A stretch of DNA of 64,000 nucleotides, from assembly GCF_017068455.1 (NCBI RefSeq), contig NZ_CP070608.1, forward strand, positions 2,461,488 through 2,525,487, written 5' to 3'. The notes under the pieces were generated by a model that was given only the letters and a program-made list of their open reading frames with translations, had not been told where the DNA came from and did no database searches. The DNA comes from Fulvivirga lutea (GTDB lineage: Bacteria > Bacteroidota > Bacteroidia > Cytophagales > Cyclobacteriaceae). Each line of letters starts with the position of its first letter. The first letter of the stretch is position 1. Positions 1 through 10,100 of the stretch are shown piece by piece. A program made the position numbers and the translations under genes.

Positions 1-141
1 AAATTTTTTCTTAGAATAGAGTAGTATGCCCGTAATATCTAACGGTGGGTTATTCTTTTTGCACGATTCCAGAATTTTACTTATTTCTTCCTGTGTACAA
101 TTTGGCTTTCTGTTACTAACGTAAACAAGTTGTGAGAGCAT
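1..141 (-). CDS. BLUF domain blue-light sensor protein, partial
   Basis: The gene starts with ATG at 141 and runs leftward off the window, so only 47 codons are present and the C-terminus is missing. The visible start has the first strand with LVYVS, then an amphipathic helix and the ITGILLY strand, which is the BLUF fold signature (blue light sensing using FAD). Tyr7 matches the photoactive Tyr and Asn31 the flavin-contacting Asn; their 24-residue spacing is the one usual in BLUF proteins. The photocycle Gln would lie just past the edge. Whether it is a stand-alone short BLUF protein or is fused to an output domain cannot be seen. The family call rests on recognising the pattern. Confidence 0.85.
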   Translation of the reverse strand, partial: MLSQLVYVSNRKPNCTQEEISKILESCKKNNPPLDITGILLYSKKKF

Positions 142-336
142 AATATTAGATTTAGTTTACAGATCAACATCACAACCTTTACATTGTTTTAACTATTTGA
201 AAATAAGTAAGTTAAAAGATGTTTGATTTACCGATTGCTTTAACCAAAAGACTAGAGGTTTGACTGGTTTGTGCGAAACATCAAACAGTTAATTGAATTA
301 TCGTAAGAGCCTATTAAATACTTTAGCTTGATTACA

Positions 337-1386
337 TCAATTCTTTTTTAATTCAGCTATACTTTTTAGTAAATCAGCAATAGTTTCTGAAAAAGTAATT
401 TTATCATCATAATAGGCATTTAGTGTAAAAAAGAAATCATCAAAATGATATTGATTAAAAATGTTTCTTTCAATCATGGTAATTGTGTAATTGTCGAAAC
501 CCCTTTTTATAAATTCTTCCTGACAAATTTTACCGCATAAATAAAACAGACTTGCATGCCATAAATGAATAGGATAATCTATTTGCGGTTTTTCTGATTC
601 AAAAACTTCAGTAATTCCACCGCGCCAAGGCCCACCATAATTAAATAATAAATGGGACCCTTCATGAAAAATGGTTTCAACAAAACCTAAGCTCAAAGAA
701 CGTGGGTCAATGGTAGAAATAAATATGTTCATCTTAGGCCGTGATGGAGTATAAGCGCCTGCATAGTTGGCATAAACTGTTAAGTCCACACGTACCTTTT
801 CATTCATAGGCCATTTGTTTAGTGATATCTTTTCCATTTTTGGAATAACTGGTGATTCCATTGACCTAATGACCTCTAAATGTTTTTGAAGAACTCTTTG
901 ATTATGTTCTTTGTGTATGGGCCAGTAGGTTTTGGAATACACTTCTGAAGCACTATTTAATATACTTGTGTATTCTTCAGAGAAAAGTGTGTCGCGTATT
1001 AAAATAGTATTTTTTTGGTTCTGTAGCCAAACTCGAATATCGCCTAAATCTCTTAAAAGATCTTTTTCAATTAGGTGTTCAGTATAGTACTTAATTGCCA
1101 AATCCAGTTTATGCTGATCTTTTTTGTTTAATGACTTATAAATTCGAGACTCCCCAATATCAAGGAACTCTAACCCATCTTCTTGAAGTTTGTTTAACTG
1201 ACTACCTCGTGCTTTTTGATAAAGGAAGTGATGAAGATTGATCCAGTAATCATTATGAAACGAGTAATAGGATGTTGAATCAGCATATGAAGTTTTTATT
1301 TCTTGAGCTGATATCTTAAAAGAAGAAAGTAATAAGAAAAGGATTAAAATATTATATCTCCAATTTCTGTAAGTTAAGAGCCACAT
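337..1386 (-). CDS. secreted protein with an HExxH zinc-site motif, function unknown
   Basis: A 349-residue protein with a hydrophobic N-terminal segment (about residues 12-27, ending ISAQ) that looks like a signal peptide, so it is probably exported. Residues 241-245 are HEGSH, a HExxH zinc-metalloprotease motif inside a predicted helix, followed by a Gly-Gly loop. I cannot assign the third zinc ligand with certainty; acidic residues and a His-rich stretch (HLWH) follow within about 40 residues. It stands alone on the minus strand between the BLUF gene and an M28 peptidase. Protease activity is inferred only from the motif, and the family is not one I recognise. Confidence 0.6.
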   Translation of the reverse strand: MWLLTYRNWRYNILILFLLLSSFKISAQEIKTSYADSTSYYSFHNDYWINLHHFLYQKARGSQLNKLQEDGLEFLDIGESRIYKSLNKKDQHKLDLAIKYYTEHLIEKDLLRDLGDIRVWLQNQKNTILIRDTLFSEEYTSILNSASEVYSKTYWPIHKEHNQRVLQKHLEVIRSMESPVIPKMEKISLNKWPMNEKVRVDLTVYANYAGAYTPSRPKMNIFISTIDPRSLSLGFVETIFHEGSHLLFNYGGPWRGGITEVFESEKPQIDYPIHLWHASLFYLCGKICQEEFIKRGFDNYTITMIERNIFNQYHFDDFFFTLNAYYDDKITFSETIADLLKSIAELKKN

Positions 1387-1530
1387 GATTTTAATATTGT
1401 AAAACTTTAAAATAGGGAAATCGGTCCTTTATGCCAAGATTGATTGAAATAGGGCATGTTACTGATTAATGTCTTATCGTTCTTACAGAACTGTAAACGA
1501 TAATAGTGTGATTCAATTAATAAGATGTTT

Positions 1531-2511
1531 TCACTTTTCTTCCTTCAACTCAACATCAAACCTTTCAACAGCCTGAATAATTAGTTTAACAGCTTCTATG
1601 TAAAAGTCATGATTGATATTATCAAATGTATCTGATGGCTGGTGATAATTTGGGTGATCTTCCACGGCAAAATAGATAAAAGGAATGCCTTGATCATGAA
1701 ATGGGGTATGATCAGAGGCGTCAGTCCAATCAGTTAACTCATTATTCGATGGGTCATCGTGGCCAAACTTTAAATTAATTGGTGATTTTAATTGATTCAG
1801 TATCAACTTCAGGTGAGGATAGTGGAATGTACCAGCAGCATACAACTCCATAGAATCATTCTTTGAGATCATATCCATATTAATGTTCAAAACAACATTG
1901 TTGATGTCAATTGGAAAATTTAGAGACAAGTAATAACTACCTTCTAATTCAATTTCTTCAGCATCTATAGCAGCTAAAATAAGTGTGTGATTCAGTGATT
2001 TATCTCGGAAATACTCTGCGATGGTGAGTAAGGCGGCTACACCTGATGCATTATCATCTGCACCATTATAAATTTCACCATTACGCATTCCTAAATGATC
2101 GTAATGTGCTGTTATTAATAGTGCTTTTTCAGTCAGTCCTTCTTTTATAGCCACAATGTTAGCACCAGTAATGGTTGTATCAGGTATTTGGACAGAGCTA
2201 TCTTCGTAATCGGAAACAGGAAATAGCCAATTTCTTTTTTCTCCTTTAAGGGTAATTGAAAATGGTTGATAGTAGCTCGAATCAAATGCAGGTGTAAGGC
2301 CTAGAGAATCAAAGTATTCTGCGATATAATGTTGTGTTTTTTTATGTCCTACTGTTCCAAACAGTCTACCTTCAAGCGAGTCATTCGAGAGGATTTCTAC
2401 ATGGCGAAGCAGTAAATTCTCATCTATACTTATGCTCTTGTGTTCCTCATCGGGTACACAACTAATTGTAAATACAACTAAAAATAAAAGTGCGAACAGC
2501 TGTTTATTCAT
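1531..2511 (-). CDS. M28 family zinc aminopeptidase, lipoprotein
   Basis: A 326-residue exported peptidase. The N-terminus is a lipoprotein signal peptide with a lipobox Cys at residue 18. The M28 core is visible: HYDHLG at residues 136-141 supplies the first zinc ligand, GADDNASG near 150 the bridging Asp, DAEEIELEGS the catalytic Glu region, and a late DASDHTPF segment plus the C-terminal His of NYHQPSD further metal contacts. M28 enzymes remove N-terminal residues from peptides using two zinc ions. It probably acts at the envelope in peptide scavenging. It lies between the HExxH protein and a permease on the same strand, with gaps that allow independent transcription. Confidence 0.9.
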   Translation of the reverse strand: MNKQLFALLFLVVFTISCVPDEEHKSISIDENLLLRHVEILSNDSLEGRLFGTVGHKKTQHYIAEYFDSLGLTPAFDSSYYQPFSITLKGEKRNWLFPVSDYEDSSVQIPDTTITGANIVAIKEGLTEKALLITAHYDHLGMRNGEIYNGADDNASGVAALLTIAEYFRDKSLNHTLILAAIDAEEIELEGSYYLSLNFPIDINNVVLNINMDMISKNDSMELYAAGTFHYPHLKLILNQLKSPINLKFGHDDPSNNELTDWTDASDHTPFHDQGIPFIYFAVEDHPNYHQPSDTFDNINHDFYIEAVKLIIQAVERFDVELKEEK

Positions 2512-2564
2512 TATATATTATAAAAGCTGAAATTATTAGAAATGTTATCAATGGGTAATTATAA

Positions 2565-3677
2565 TTACTTGGAAAATAAAGATTTTAGCTTTTCGAATGA
2601 TCTGGAGATGAATTTCGCATCAGCATCTTTGGTCTTGTAATTATTCTCGCCAATTAGTAGCGCAAAAGGTTTAAGCTCAGTGTACTCCTCACAAACTGCT
2701 TTTAACATTGCTGCAAAAGGTAGAAATAATATCATTCCTGCTATGCCCCAAACCGATGCCCCAATAATGATGCTCAAAATGGAGGTTAACGCATTGATTT
2801 TCAGATTTTCACCAACAATTTTTGGCGTGAGTATATTGCCTTCTATGAGTTGAACCAACCAAAAAAAGATAATAATGGTTACAGGCATCCAAATAGAATC
2901 ATGTGAGATAAATGAATACATCACTGGTATGGCAGCACCTATGAATGTGCCTGCATAAGGTATAAGTGCCAATGTTGCCGCTAAAAACCCAAACAGAAAT
3001 GGATTGTCGATACCAATAATCCAAAGACCGATACTATCAATAATGCCGAGAATAACCACAATTACCAGCATGCCGAAAAGGTATTGTTGCCCAACTTTTT
3101 GCACTGATTGAAACATGTTAAGGGCTTTTTTTCTATGCTTTTCCGGATAAAACTGAACCATTGCACGTATTATACCTCTCCTGTAAATAAGTATCAAAAA
3201 TGTAAAAATGATGGAAGTAAGAAAGCCGAATATTATGTTGGCCGTGTTACTAAAAGTTTGGCTGATTAAAGTACCTGCAGATTCATTTAACCAAGTTTTT
3301 ATTTTATCGAGTAACTCTTCTTTATCCAGTTGAGGAAGAAATTCTATGTTTTGATTGATAAATAAGGTCGTGTCAGCAAATACATTCAGAATTTTAACCC
3401 TAAAGCCAGTTAGGTTTTCTGATAAGTTGATGATTTGATTCGAAAACAAAAAAATGGCAGCTGCAATTATGAGGAACGAAACAAGAATCGATAGAAAGGC
3501 TGAGATAAGTTCATTAGTACCCCAGGTCTCGAATTTGCGTGCGACTGGATATAATATAAAAGAAAATAGGAATGCAAATGCAATAGGTATTAACACCGAC
3601 TTCGCTAAAATTAAAATAGCAAATAGGCCGATGATACTGGCAATCACATAAAATACTTTTTGAAAAGATAGTTGCAT
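2565..3677 (-). CDS. AI-2E family transporter (PerM/TqsA-like permease)
   Basis: A 370-residue polytopic inner-membrane protein. Two hydrophobic helices at the N-terminus, a third around residues 55-80, a soluble segment near 85-140, then four to five helices including the conserved stretch LIPYAGTFIGAAIP, where the family has a P-x-x-G motif, and the GxxLKINALTSILS region. Members of this family have been linked to autoinducer-2 export or Na+(Li+)/H+ antiport, but most have no proven substrate. The C-terminal 30 residues are charged and cytoplasmic. Nothing in the neighbourhood points to a substrate. Confidence 0.88.
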   Translation of the reverse strand: MQLSFQKVFYVIASIIGLFAILILAKSVLIPIAFAFLFSFILYPVARKFETWGTNELISAFLSILVSFLIIAAAIFLFSNQIINLSENLTGFRVKILNVFADTTLFINQNIEFLPQLDKEELLDKIKTWLNESAGTLISQTFSNTANIIFGFLTSIIFTFLILIYRRGIIRAMVQFYPEKHRKKALNMFQSVQKVGQQYLFGMLVIVVILGIIDSIGLWIIGIDNPFLFGFLAATLALIPYAGTFIGAAIPVMYSFISHDSIWMPVTIIIFFWLVQLIEGNILTPKIVGENLKINALTSILSIIIGASVWGIAGMILFLPFAAMLKAVCEEYTELKPFALLIGENNYKTKDADAKFISRSFEKLKSLFSK

Positions 3678-3841
3678 GAATAAATGGTTAAATTTAATTC
3701 AGATAATAAGGATGAGATTAAGGAGTTATTAAATTTAGCCTTTTAAATATCAATAACAGTATAGAAGCTATGTTATCGGTTATTTTAAAAAAAAATGCTA
3801 GCCATGAATGGTAATTTGCACTGAATTTCTTAAGCAGTAAT

Positions 3842-4969
3842 TTACTCAAAGTCCCACCAAGTTCGTTGAGGCGGATGCTGTAAATCGAAGACTTCACCAA
3901 TCAATGGAGTAACCACTGTTACATTCTGGTTGGAGGCAGCTGTAGTAGCACGCTTTATGGGCTCCTTCCATGGGTGCACAGAAAGGTCAAATTTCGCCCA
4001 GTGGATAGGGAACATCAGCCGCGCATTAAGGTCTTTGCTAGCCTGCACTGATTGCTCCGGCATAAAATGAATTTCTCGCCAGTTGGTATTATAAGCTCCA
4101 TTCTCCATAAAGGCAATATCAAACGGACCAAATTGTTCTCCTATCTTTTTAAACTCATCAAAATAACCACTGTCGCCACTAAAGAACACATTCAAACTAT
4201 CGGATTGTATCACCCAGCTTCCCCACAAGGTAGTAAAGCGGTTATTCAAACCTCTGCCACTAAAATGTCTGGAAGGAGTGAAAGTAAAATTGATGGAATC
4301 ATATGATAGGCTTTCATACCAGTCCTTCTCTTCAATCTTAGCTTCATCAATTCCCCAAAAGGTTAAATGAGCACCAACTCCCAATGGCACAAAAAGCTTT
4401 GATACTCTTTTGTCGAGTTCCTGAATAGCCTCATAATCTAGGTGGTCGTAATGGTCGTGTGAAATAAGTACTACATCTATTTTTTCCGGCAAATCGGAAA
4501 TTATAGGTCTGTTTACCATTTCAAATTGTGGAACAGAACCTGGTACCGGTGAAGCATTATTAAAAACCGGATCAGTAAGAATGAACTTATCATTCGTTTT
4601 AAAAAGTATCGTTGAATGTCCTAACCACACAAATTGACCATTCTCCAATTGGTTGCCATCAAACTTATTTGAGGGTAGAGGCTTCGAAGGGTTTTTATTA
4701 TCCGGTGGAAAAAATATTCGATAGATAAAACCTGCCATTGTTTGTTCATTCTGTGGGTCAGGAGTTTGAACTTCAGTTTTAACAAGGTTTTCAAAAACTT
4801 TACCGTTGTAATTTTTAGAAGCTTTTATTCTTTCAAGACTTGCACCGGAAGGCTCATTACCAAAAGCAGGGGAAAAGGTAATGAAAGACCAAATTCCTAT
4901 GACTAAAAGCAGGAATATGCCAATGATCCATGCAACTACTCTAAAAATTCTTTTTACTATTATCGACAT
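3842..4969 (-). CDS. metallo-beta-lactamase fold hydrolase, NAPE-PLD/UlaG-like
   Basis: A 375-residue protein with an N-terminal transmembrane anchor (about residues 10-30), then a metallo-beta-lactamase fold. The motif HDHYDHLD gives the HxHxDH zinc site, preceded by WLGHSTILF and LTDPVF, which are typical of the N-acyl-phosphatidylethanolamine phospholipase D branch. FFSGDSGYF and the C-terminal PIHWAKFDLS supply the later Asp and His ligands. The bacterial substrate is unknown; a phospholipid or lactone is possible. Its start overlaps the end of the upstream DUF1801 gene by 10 bases, so the two are probably co-transcribed. Confidence 0.87.
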   Translation of the reverse strand: MSIIVKRIFRVVAWIIGIFLLLVIGIWSFITFSPAFGNEPSGASLERIKASKNYNGKVFENLVKTEVQTPDPQNEQTMAGFIYRIFFPPDNKNPSKPLPSNKFDGNQLENGQFVWLGHSTILFKTNDKFILTDPVFNNASPVPGSVPQFEMVNRPIISDLPEKIDVVLISHDHYDHLDYEAIQELDKRVSKLFVPLGVGAHLTFWGIDEAKIEEKDWYESLSYDSINFTFTPSRHFSGRGLNNRFTTLWGSWVIQSDSLNVFFSGDSGYFDEFKKIGEQFGPFDIAFMENGAYNTNWREIHFMPEQSVQASKDLNARLMFPIHWAKFDLSVHPWKEPIKRATTAASNQNVTVVTPLIGEVFDLQHPPQRTWWDFE

Positions 4970-5307
4970 AGATCAACCGCTATTTTTAATATGGATTTTA
5001 CCTTTTTTAATGGAATATCTTTTTCTGGATTAACTCTAAGTATTTTCATTCTAGCCCTGTCACCCGACTCCAAATCAGGATGATTCATTTGCCTTCCTTC
5101 AACAAACAGAATGTAAGGCTCATGTGTTTTTTTATCTGTCCATAAGTAAACAAAAGCCTTTTTCTTGTAACAAAAGCAGGGCATACCATACTTTTTGGTC
5201 TCTGTGATTTGTTCATCCAAATCGAGGATAATACTTCTCAGTGCTAGGAGGCAACTTTTATTAGGCTCAGGTTGGTTATCATAAAACTGGTCTGTTTCAT
5301 TAAGCAT
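4960..5307 (-). CDS. DUF1801 (YdhG/YjbR-like) domain protein
   Basis: A 115-residue cytoplasmic protein of the DUF1801 type, recognised from the pattern of an N-terminal helix (LRSIILDLDEQITETKKYGMPCF), a YKKKAFVYLW strand and a PYILFVEGRQMNHPDLESG segment. Family members are small single-domain proteins with a CyaY/YjbR-like fold and no settled biochemical role. It is the first gene of a two-gene unit with the metallo-hydrolase downstream (10-base overlap) and is divergent from the sigma factor gene, with 97 bases between. Confidence 0.75.
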   Translation of the reverse strand: MLNETDQFYDNQPEPNKSCLLALRSIILDLDEQITETKKYGMPCFCYKKKAFVYLWTDKKTHEPYILFVEGRQMNHPDLESGDRARMKILRVNPEKDIPLKKVKSILKIAVDLCR

Positions 5308-5404
5308 GATTAAATATATCCACTTCTTAATTTATTAATCATTTGGTAACCAGATAAAATTGACTGCTCACTAAATATACTTCTAAATTGGAGGCCTAGA
5401 AAAC

Positions 5405-5959
5405 GTGACCTCTCAAGAATCATATAGATTATTTCAACAAATGAAGGCTGATGATAAGAAGGCCTTTGAAACGCTTTTTTATACGTATTACGAAGAAATG
5501 TGTCAGTTTTCTTATCGTATTATTCGATGTAAACAAACTGTAGAAGAGCTAGTTTCTGATGTGTTTTACACCATTTGGAAAAACAGGAATTCACTTAATA
5601 TAGAGGATGTGGGTGCCTATTTATATGTTTCTGTTAAAAATGAATCAATCCGTTTTTTGAAAAAGGAAATAAGATTTTCAGGTAATTTTTCCCAAGCTAA
5701 TGAGCTCATAGCTGATTCATCAACTCCAGAAACTAATTTACTGTTTAGCGAATTGCAGGAGTCCTATGACAATGCCTACAATAATCTATCAGGTCAGCCA
5801 AAAAAAGTGTATTACTTGCATAAGTCATGCAACAAGAGTTACAAAGAAATTAGTGCTGAACTCAACCTATCTGTAAAGACTGTTGAGAATCATATGGCTT
5901 CTGCACTTCGACAGATCAGAGAGAGCCTAGCAAGCTATAGGCTTGATAATGTTAAGTAA
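5405..5959 (+). CDS. ECF sigma-70 factor, FecI-like
   Basis: A 184-residue sigma factor of the Bacteroidota ECF type. Region 2 spans about residues 20-90 (AFETLFYTYYEEMCQFSYRI, then VSDVFYTIWKNR), and region 4 about 125-175 with the helix-turn-helix SYKEISAELNLSVKTVENHM. The start is GTG at 5405; the next in-frame ATG (codon 13) would cut into helix 1. It is followed by a FecR-type anti-sigma gene and an STN-containing TonB receptor, so it should direct RNA polymerase to that receptor gene once the receptor signals ligand binding. Divergent from the DUF1801 gene. Confidence 0.93.
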   Translation: MTSQESYRLFQQMKADDKKAFETLFYTYYEEMCQFSYRIIRCKQTVEELVSDVFYTIWKNRNSLNIEDVGAYLYVSVKNESIRFLKKEIRFSGNFSQANELIADSSTPETNLLFSELQESYDNAYNNLSGQPKKVYYLHKSCNKSYKEISAELNLSVKTVENHMASALRQIRESLASYRLDNVK

Positions 5960-6043
5960 CTATTAACATCCGTCAATTCAATTAACGATTACTTAAACAA
6001 TTTTCATTAGGGGTGGCTCAGGCTTTTTTACTCTTAGTAGTAG

Positions 6044-7024
6044 ATGGGCTTAAAACAAAATATACCCGAATTAGAAATAGCCAGACTGCTGGCTGAGGAA
6101 GCATCCGAGCAAGACATTGCTATAGTAGAAGAATGGGTTTCGAGTAATTCTGAAAATCAGGAAATTCTGGCCGAATATATAGATGCTTATAATTATCAAC
6201 CACAGAAGGTTGAGTTCAATAGCGTTGAGGCTTTCAAAAAGTTAAGTTATCAATTAGATAAGGAAACGCCTGTAAGAAAGATGCCATTGTCAATTAGCAT
6301 GTTTTACAGAGTAGCAGCCTCTCTCTTGCTATTTGCAATCTGTGGTATTCTTCTATTTGGCTTGTCTAAATGGATGATTAGTGACGAACTTGTTGTGAAA
6401 TCAAACCCTTTTGGACAAAAATCTACCATTCAATTAAGTGATGGAACGATTGTTAAACTGAACTCAGGAAGCAAACTAAGTTATCCTGCTGAGTTCCATG
6501 GAAATGAGCGAAAAGTATATTTAGAAGGCGAAGCCTTTTTTGATGTTACTAGAGATACTGAACATCCATTTCTGGTGATTACCAAGAATTTAACTACGCA
6601 GGTTTTAGGAACATCCTTCAACATCAATGCATTTGATAGTACAATTAAGGTGACGGTAGCTACTGGTAAAGTGAAGGTATCTGAAATTGGCGGTCAGCAA
6701 GTTATCCTCAATCCAAATGATCAGGCAGTTTACCATAAAGCAGGGAGATTAACCAAGAAAGAAGTGCTCTTAGCTACAGAATTGGCCTGGACAGAAAATA
6801 CGCTGCGATTTGAAGAAGCAAGTATTCAATTAATAGCAAAACAATTAGAGATGTGGTACGGCATACCAATCAATATCGAAGATGTGGTTGGCGCAAATTG
6901 TAGTGTCACTGGAAATTATAAAGATGAAAATTTAATAAACGTCCTAGAGGCAATTAGTTGGAGTACGGGATTATCCTGGAAACGCACGCAAGATGAAATT
7001 CAACTAAAAGGAAAATGTAATTAA
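6044..7024 (+). CDS. FecR family anti-sigma factor
   Basis: A 326-residue membrane-spanning regulator. Residues 1-80 form the cytoplasmic anti-sigma part (ASEQDIAIVEEWVSSN is the typical region), a single transmembrane helix lies at about 88-112, and the periplasmic FecR domain follows with TIQLSDGTIVKLNSGSKLSYP and VLGTSFNINAF. The C-terminal DUF4974 domain (TLRFEEASIQLIAKQLEMWY) contacts the STN domain of the receptor in such systems. It lies 84 bases after the sigma gene and before the receptor gene, the usual order, and should hold the sigma factor inactive until substrate occupies the receptor. Confidence 0.93.
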   Translation: MGLKQNIPELEIARLLAEEASEQDIAIVEEWVSSNSENQEILAEYIDAYNYQPQKVEFNSVEAFKKLSYQLDKETPVRKMPLSISMFYRVAASLLLFAICGILLFGLSKWMISDELVVKSNPFGQKSTIQLSDGTIVKLNSGSKLSYPAEFHGNERKVYLEGEAFFDVTRDTEHPFLVITKNLTTQVLGTSFNINAFDSTIKVTVATGKVKVSEIGGQQVILNPNDQAVYHKAGRLTKKEVLLATELAWTENTLRFEEASIQLIAKQLEMWYGIPINIEDVVGANCSVTGNYKDENLINVLEAISWSTGLSWKRTQDEIQLKGKCN

Positions 7025-7109
7025 TAAATAACCGGGCCAATTAGCCGGCAAGCACCTTGACCCGGGCTTAAAGTAAACACGATTAAATGAACCTTAAACA
7101 ATTAAAACT

Positions 7110-10100
7110 ATGAAAAAAAACTTACTCAGCACATTTAAAAACCAACTGCGGGGTATAACTGCCTTAATTTTATTGGCATGCGTCTCTGTGCAGACACTCT
7201 TAGCAGAGAAAGTAGATGCACAGAGTGTATTTAACGTTAGCATTAGTATTGACGAAAATGAAGTAGAACTGAAGGAATTATTTAACAAGGTTGAAAGTCA
7301 AACTAAGTACCGTTTTACCTACAACTCTAAGTCAATAAATCTTACTGAGGTAGTAGCTGTATCTGAAAAGTATAAGTCATTAGGTGCTTTGCTTGAGGAC
7401 GTGGCGGATCAAACAAAATTGAAATTTCGTCAAATCAATTATTCACTGGTAGTAAGCAGAGTGGGGAATGAAGGTTCAGGCAAAGAGGAGCAGTCAGGCA
7501 AATTAATCGGTAAAATTCTGGATGAAAACGGTTTGCCACTACCTGGTGCTACAGTAATGATTGCCGATTTGGAAAATGTAGGAGCTGTAACTAATTCAGA
7601 AGGTGAATTTGTGTTGTCTAATGTGCCTGCGGGAGATCATCAAATAGCCGTTTCGTATATCGGTTATCAACCATCTGAGCAGACAGTAAGAGCGGAAGCC
7701 GGTAAAACTGTGGCCATGAATGTTTCAATAAAGCCAGGTGTATTAATGGGAGATGAAGTGATGATTATAGGAGATCGTTTGAAAGGTCAGGCCAAGGCTT
7801 TGAACAAGCAAAGAACCAATCAAAATATAACCAATGTAGTTGCTGCCGATCAAATTGGTAGGTTTCCAGATGCTAATATAGGGGATGCCGTAAAGCGTAT
7901 TCCTGGCATCACTGTTCAGAATGATCAAGGTGAAGCTAGAAATATCATCATAAGAGGATTAGCCCCTGAGCTGAACTCAGTTACCTTGAATGGCGAACGT
8001 ATTCCATCTGCAGAAGGTGATAATAGAAGGGTTCAAATGGACTTAATTCCTGCCGATATGATTCAAACCATTGAAGTAAGCAAAGCTGTAACACCTGATA
8101 TGGATGCCGATGCTATTGGTGGTTCTGTTAACCTCGTTACAAGATCAGCTCCCGAAGCGCTAAGAATTTCGGGTACTGCAGCAAGTGGTTATAATTTTTT
8201 ATCAGAAAAACCCATCTGGACTGGAGGATTAGTTGTTGGTGACAGAATCCTAAATAACAAATTAGGAGTTATCGTGAGTGGATCATACAATGTGCACGAT
8301 TTTGGTTCTGATAACGTGGAGGCAGCTTGGGCAGAAGGTGATAATGGTGCTTATATCGAAGAGTTTGAAATTCGCGAATATCTCGTTAAAAGAGTAAGGA
8401 GAAGTCTTTCTGCTGCATTGGATTATGAGATCAACCCTAATCATAAGCTCTTTTTAAGAGGTATGTATAACCACCGCGATGACTGGGAAAATAGATATAG
8501 ATTAAGCTACAGAGATATTGCCGAGCCAGATGAAAATGGAGTGGTATTCGTTGAATCGATTCGCAGACAAACCAAAGGTGGTATAGGAGGTGGCAGAACT
8601 GATAATGCTCGTTTAGAAGATCAACGCGTAAGAAACGTTTCATTAGGTGGTGATCACTTTTTAGGGAATGTAAAACTATCTTGGGCTACCACGTATGCTA
8701 GGGCATCAGAAGAGAGGCCAAACGAGCGATATGCACAATATGAAGCACAACCGGAAGTTGAGATTGATGGTGAAGATGAACCTCAAGGAATGCTTTTTAT
8801 TCAAAACCTATCTGACCCAAGAAAACCATTTATGCAACCAACAAATGGCAATGGCTTTTCTTTAGGTGGTAACGACCCTTCTTTAGTTAATGGATCGATA
8901 TTCGAGTTAGATGAACTTACAGAAGAAAACCAGTTAACTGAAGAAACTGACTGGAATACACGGTTGGATTTGCAATTACCTATTAGCGATAGGGCATTCA
9001 TCAAATTTGGTGGAAAACTTAGAATGAAGGAAAAGATTAGAGATAATGACTATACAGAGTATAGTTTTCTTAATGATGAGTTTGAGACACTTGATGTTAC
9101 TCCTAATGCTGATTATTCAGACCCCGATTATTTAGCAGGAGAAAATTATCAAGTCGGCATTTTTGCAACTGAAGGATGGCTGGGTTCTTTGAATTTTAAT
9201 GATACTCAGCGTTTTGAAGGAGAAGATTTACCTGATGAATACCTGCCTTCTAACTACACTGCAACTGAAGATATTATTGCTGCTTATGCTATGATTGATC
9301 AGCAAATTGGTGATAAACTTTCTGTCTTAGCAGGAATGCGTATGGAAAGAACAGATATTGAATATACGGGTAATGAGCTAGTTCTAGATGTTGAAGGTGA
9401 TATCGCAGGCACTCGCTCAGTTTCTGATCAGGACAGCTACACTAATCTATTACCTGGAGTGCATGTGAAGTACGATATCAATGATTATTCTGTATTAAGA
9501 TTTGCATGGACTAATACAATTGCAAGACCAAACTACTTTCAGCTTGTTCCTTTCAGAGAGGTGAATTTTGAGGATAATGAACTACTAGTGGGTAATCCTG
9601 AATTGTCGCCAACAGTGTCTATGAACTTTGACATCATGGCAGAGCATTACTTTAAAAGTATCGGTTTATTATCAGCAGGTGTGTTTTATAAAGACATTGA
9701 TGATTTCATCTATACAAACCAGACGCAGGATTTTGTTGATCCAATCAGTGGCAACACTTTTGAAACCTTATTTAGACCAGAAAACGGAGGTAATGCCGAG
9801 TTATACGGTTTTGAATTAGCTGCTCAACGTCAGTTAGATTTTCTTCCAGGAGTATGGAGAGGTTTGGGCATCTATGCTAACTATACTTACAACCACTCAT
9901 CTACTGAAGGTGTAACAAACGAAGATGGCGATTTGAGAAACGGCTTGGACCTTCCTGGAACCGCAGATCACTTGTTCAATGCTTCCTTATCCTTTGAGAA
10001 TGAAAAGTTGGTTATTCGAGTATCACTTAATTACTCTAGTGATTACATAGATGAAGTTGGCGGTGATGCCTTTTCAGACAGGTACTATGATGAGCAACTG

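Noticed and set aside
3718-3900. 60-codon open frame overlapping the end of the metallo-hydrolase gene
   Set aside because: Same strand but another frame, overlapping a confident gene by 59 bases, with no recognisable protein features; the remaining 120 bases are AT-rich spacer.
7032-7067. CCGGG/CCCGG hairpins between fecR and the TonB receptor
   Set aside because: Several short, mutually exclusive pairings are possible and no T-run follows; no clear single structure.
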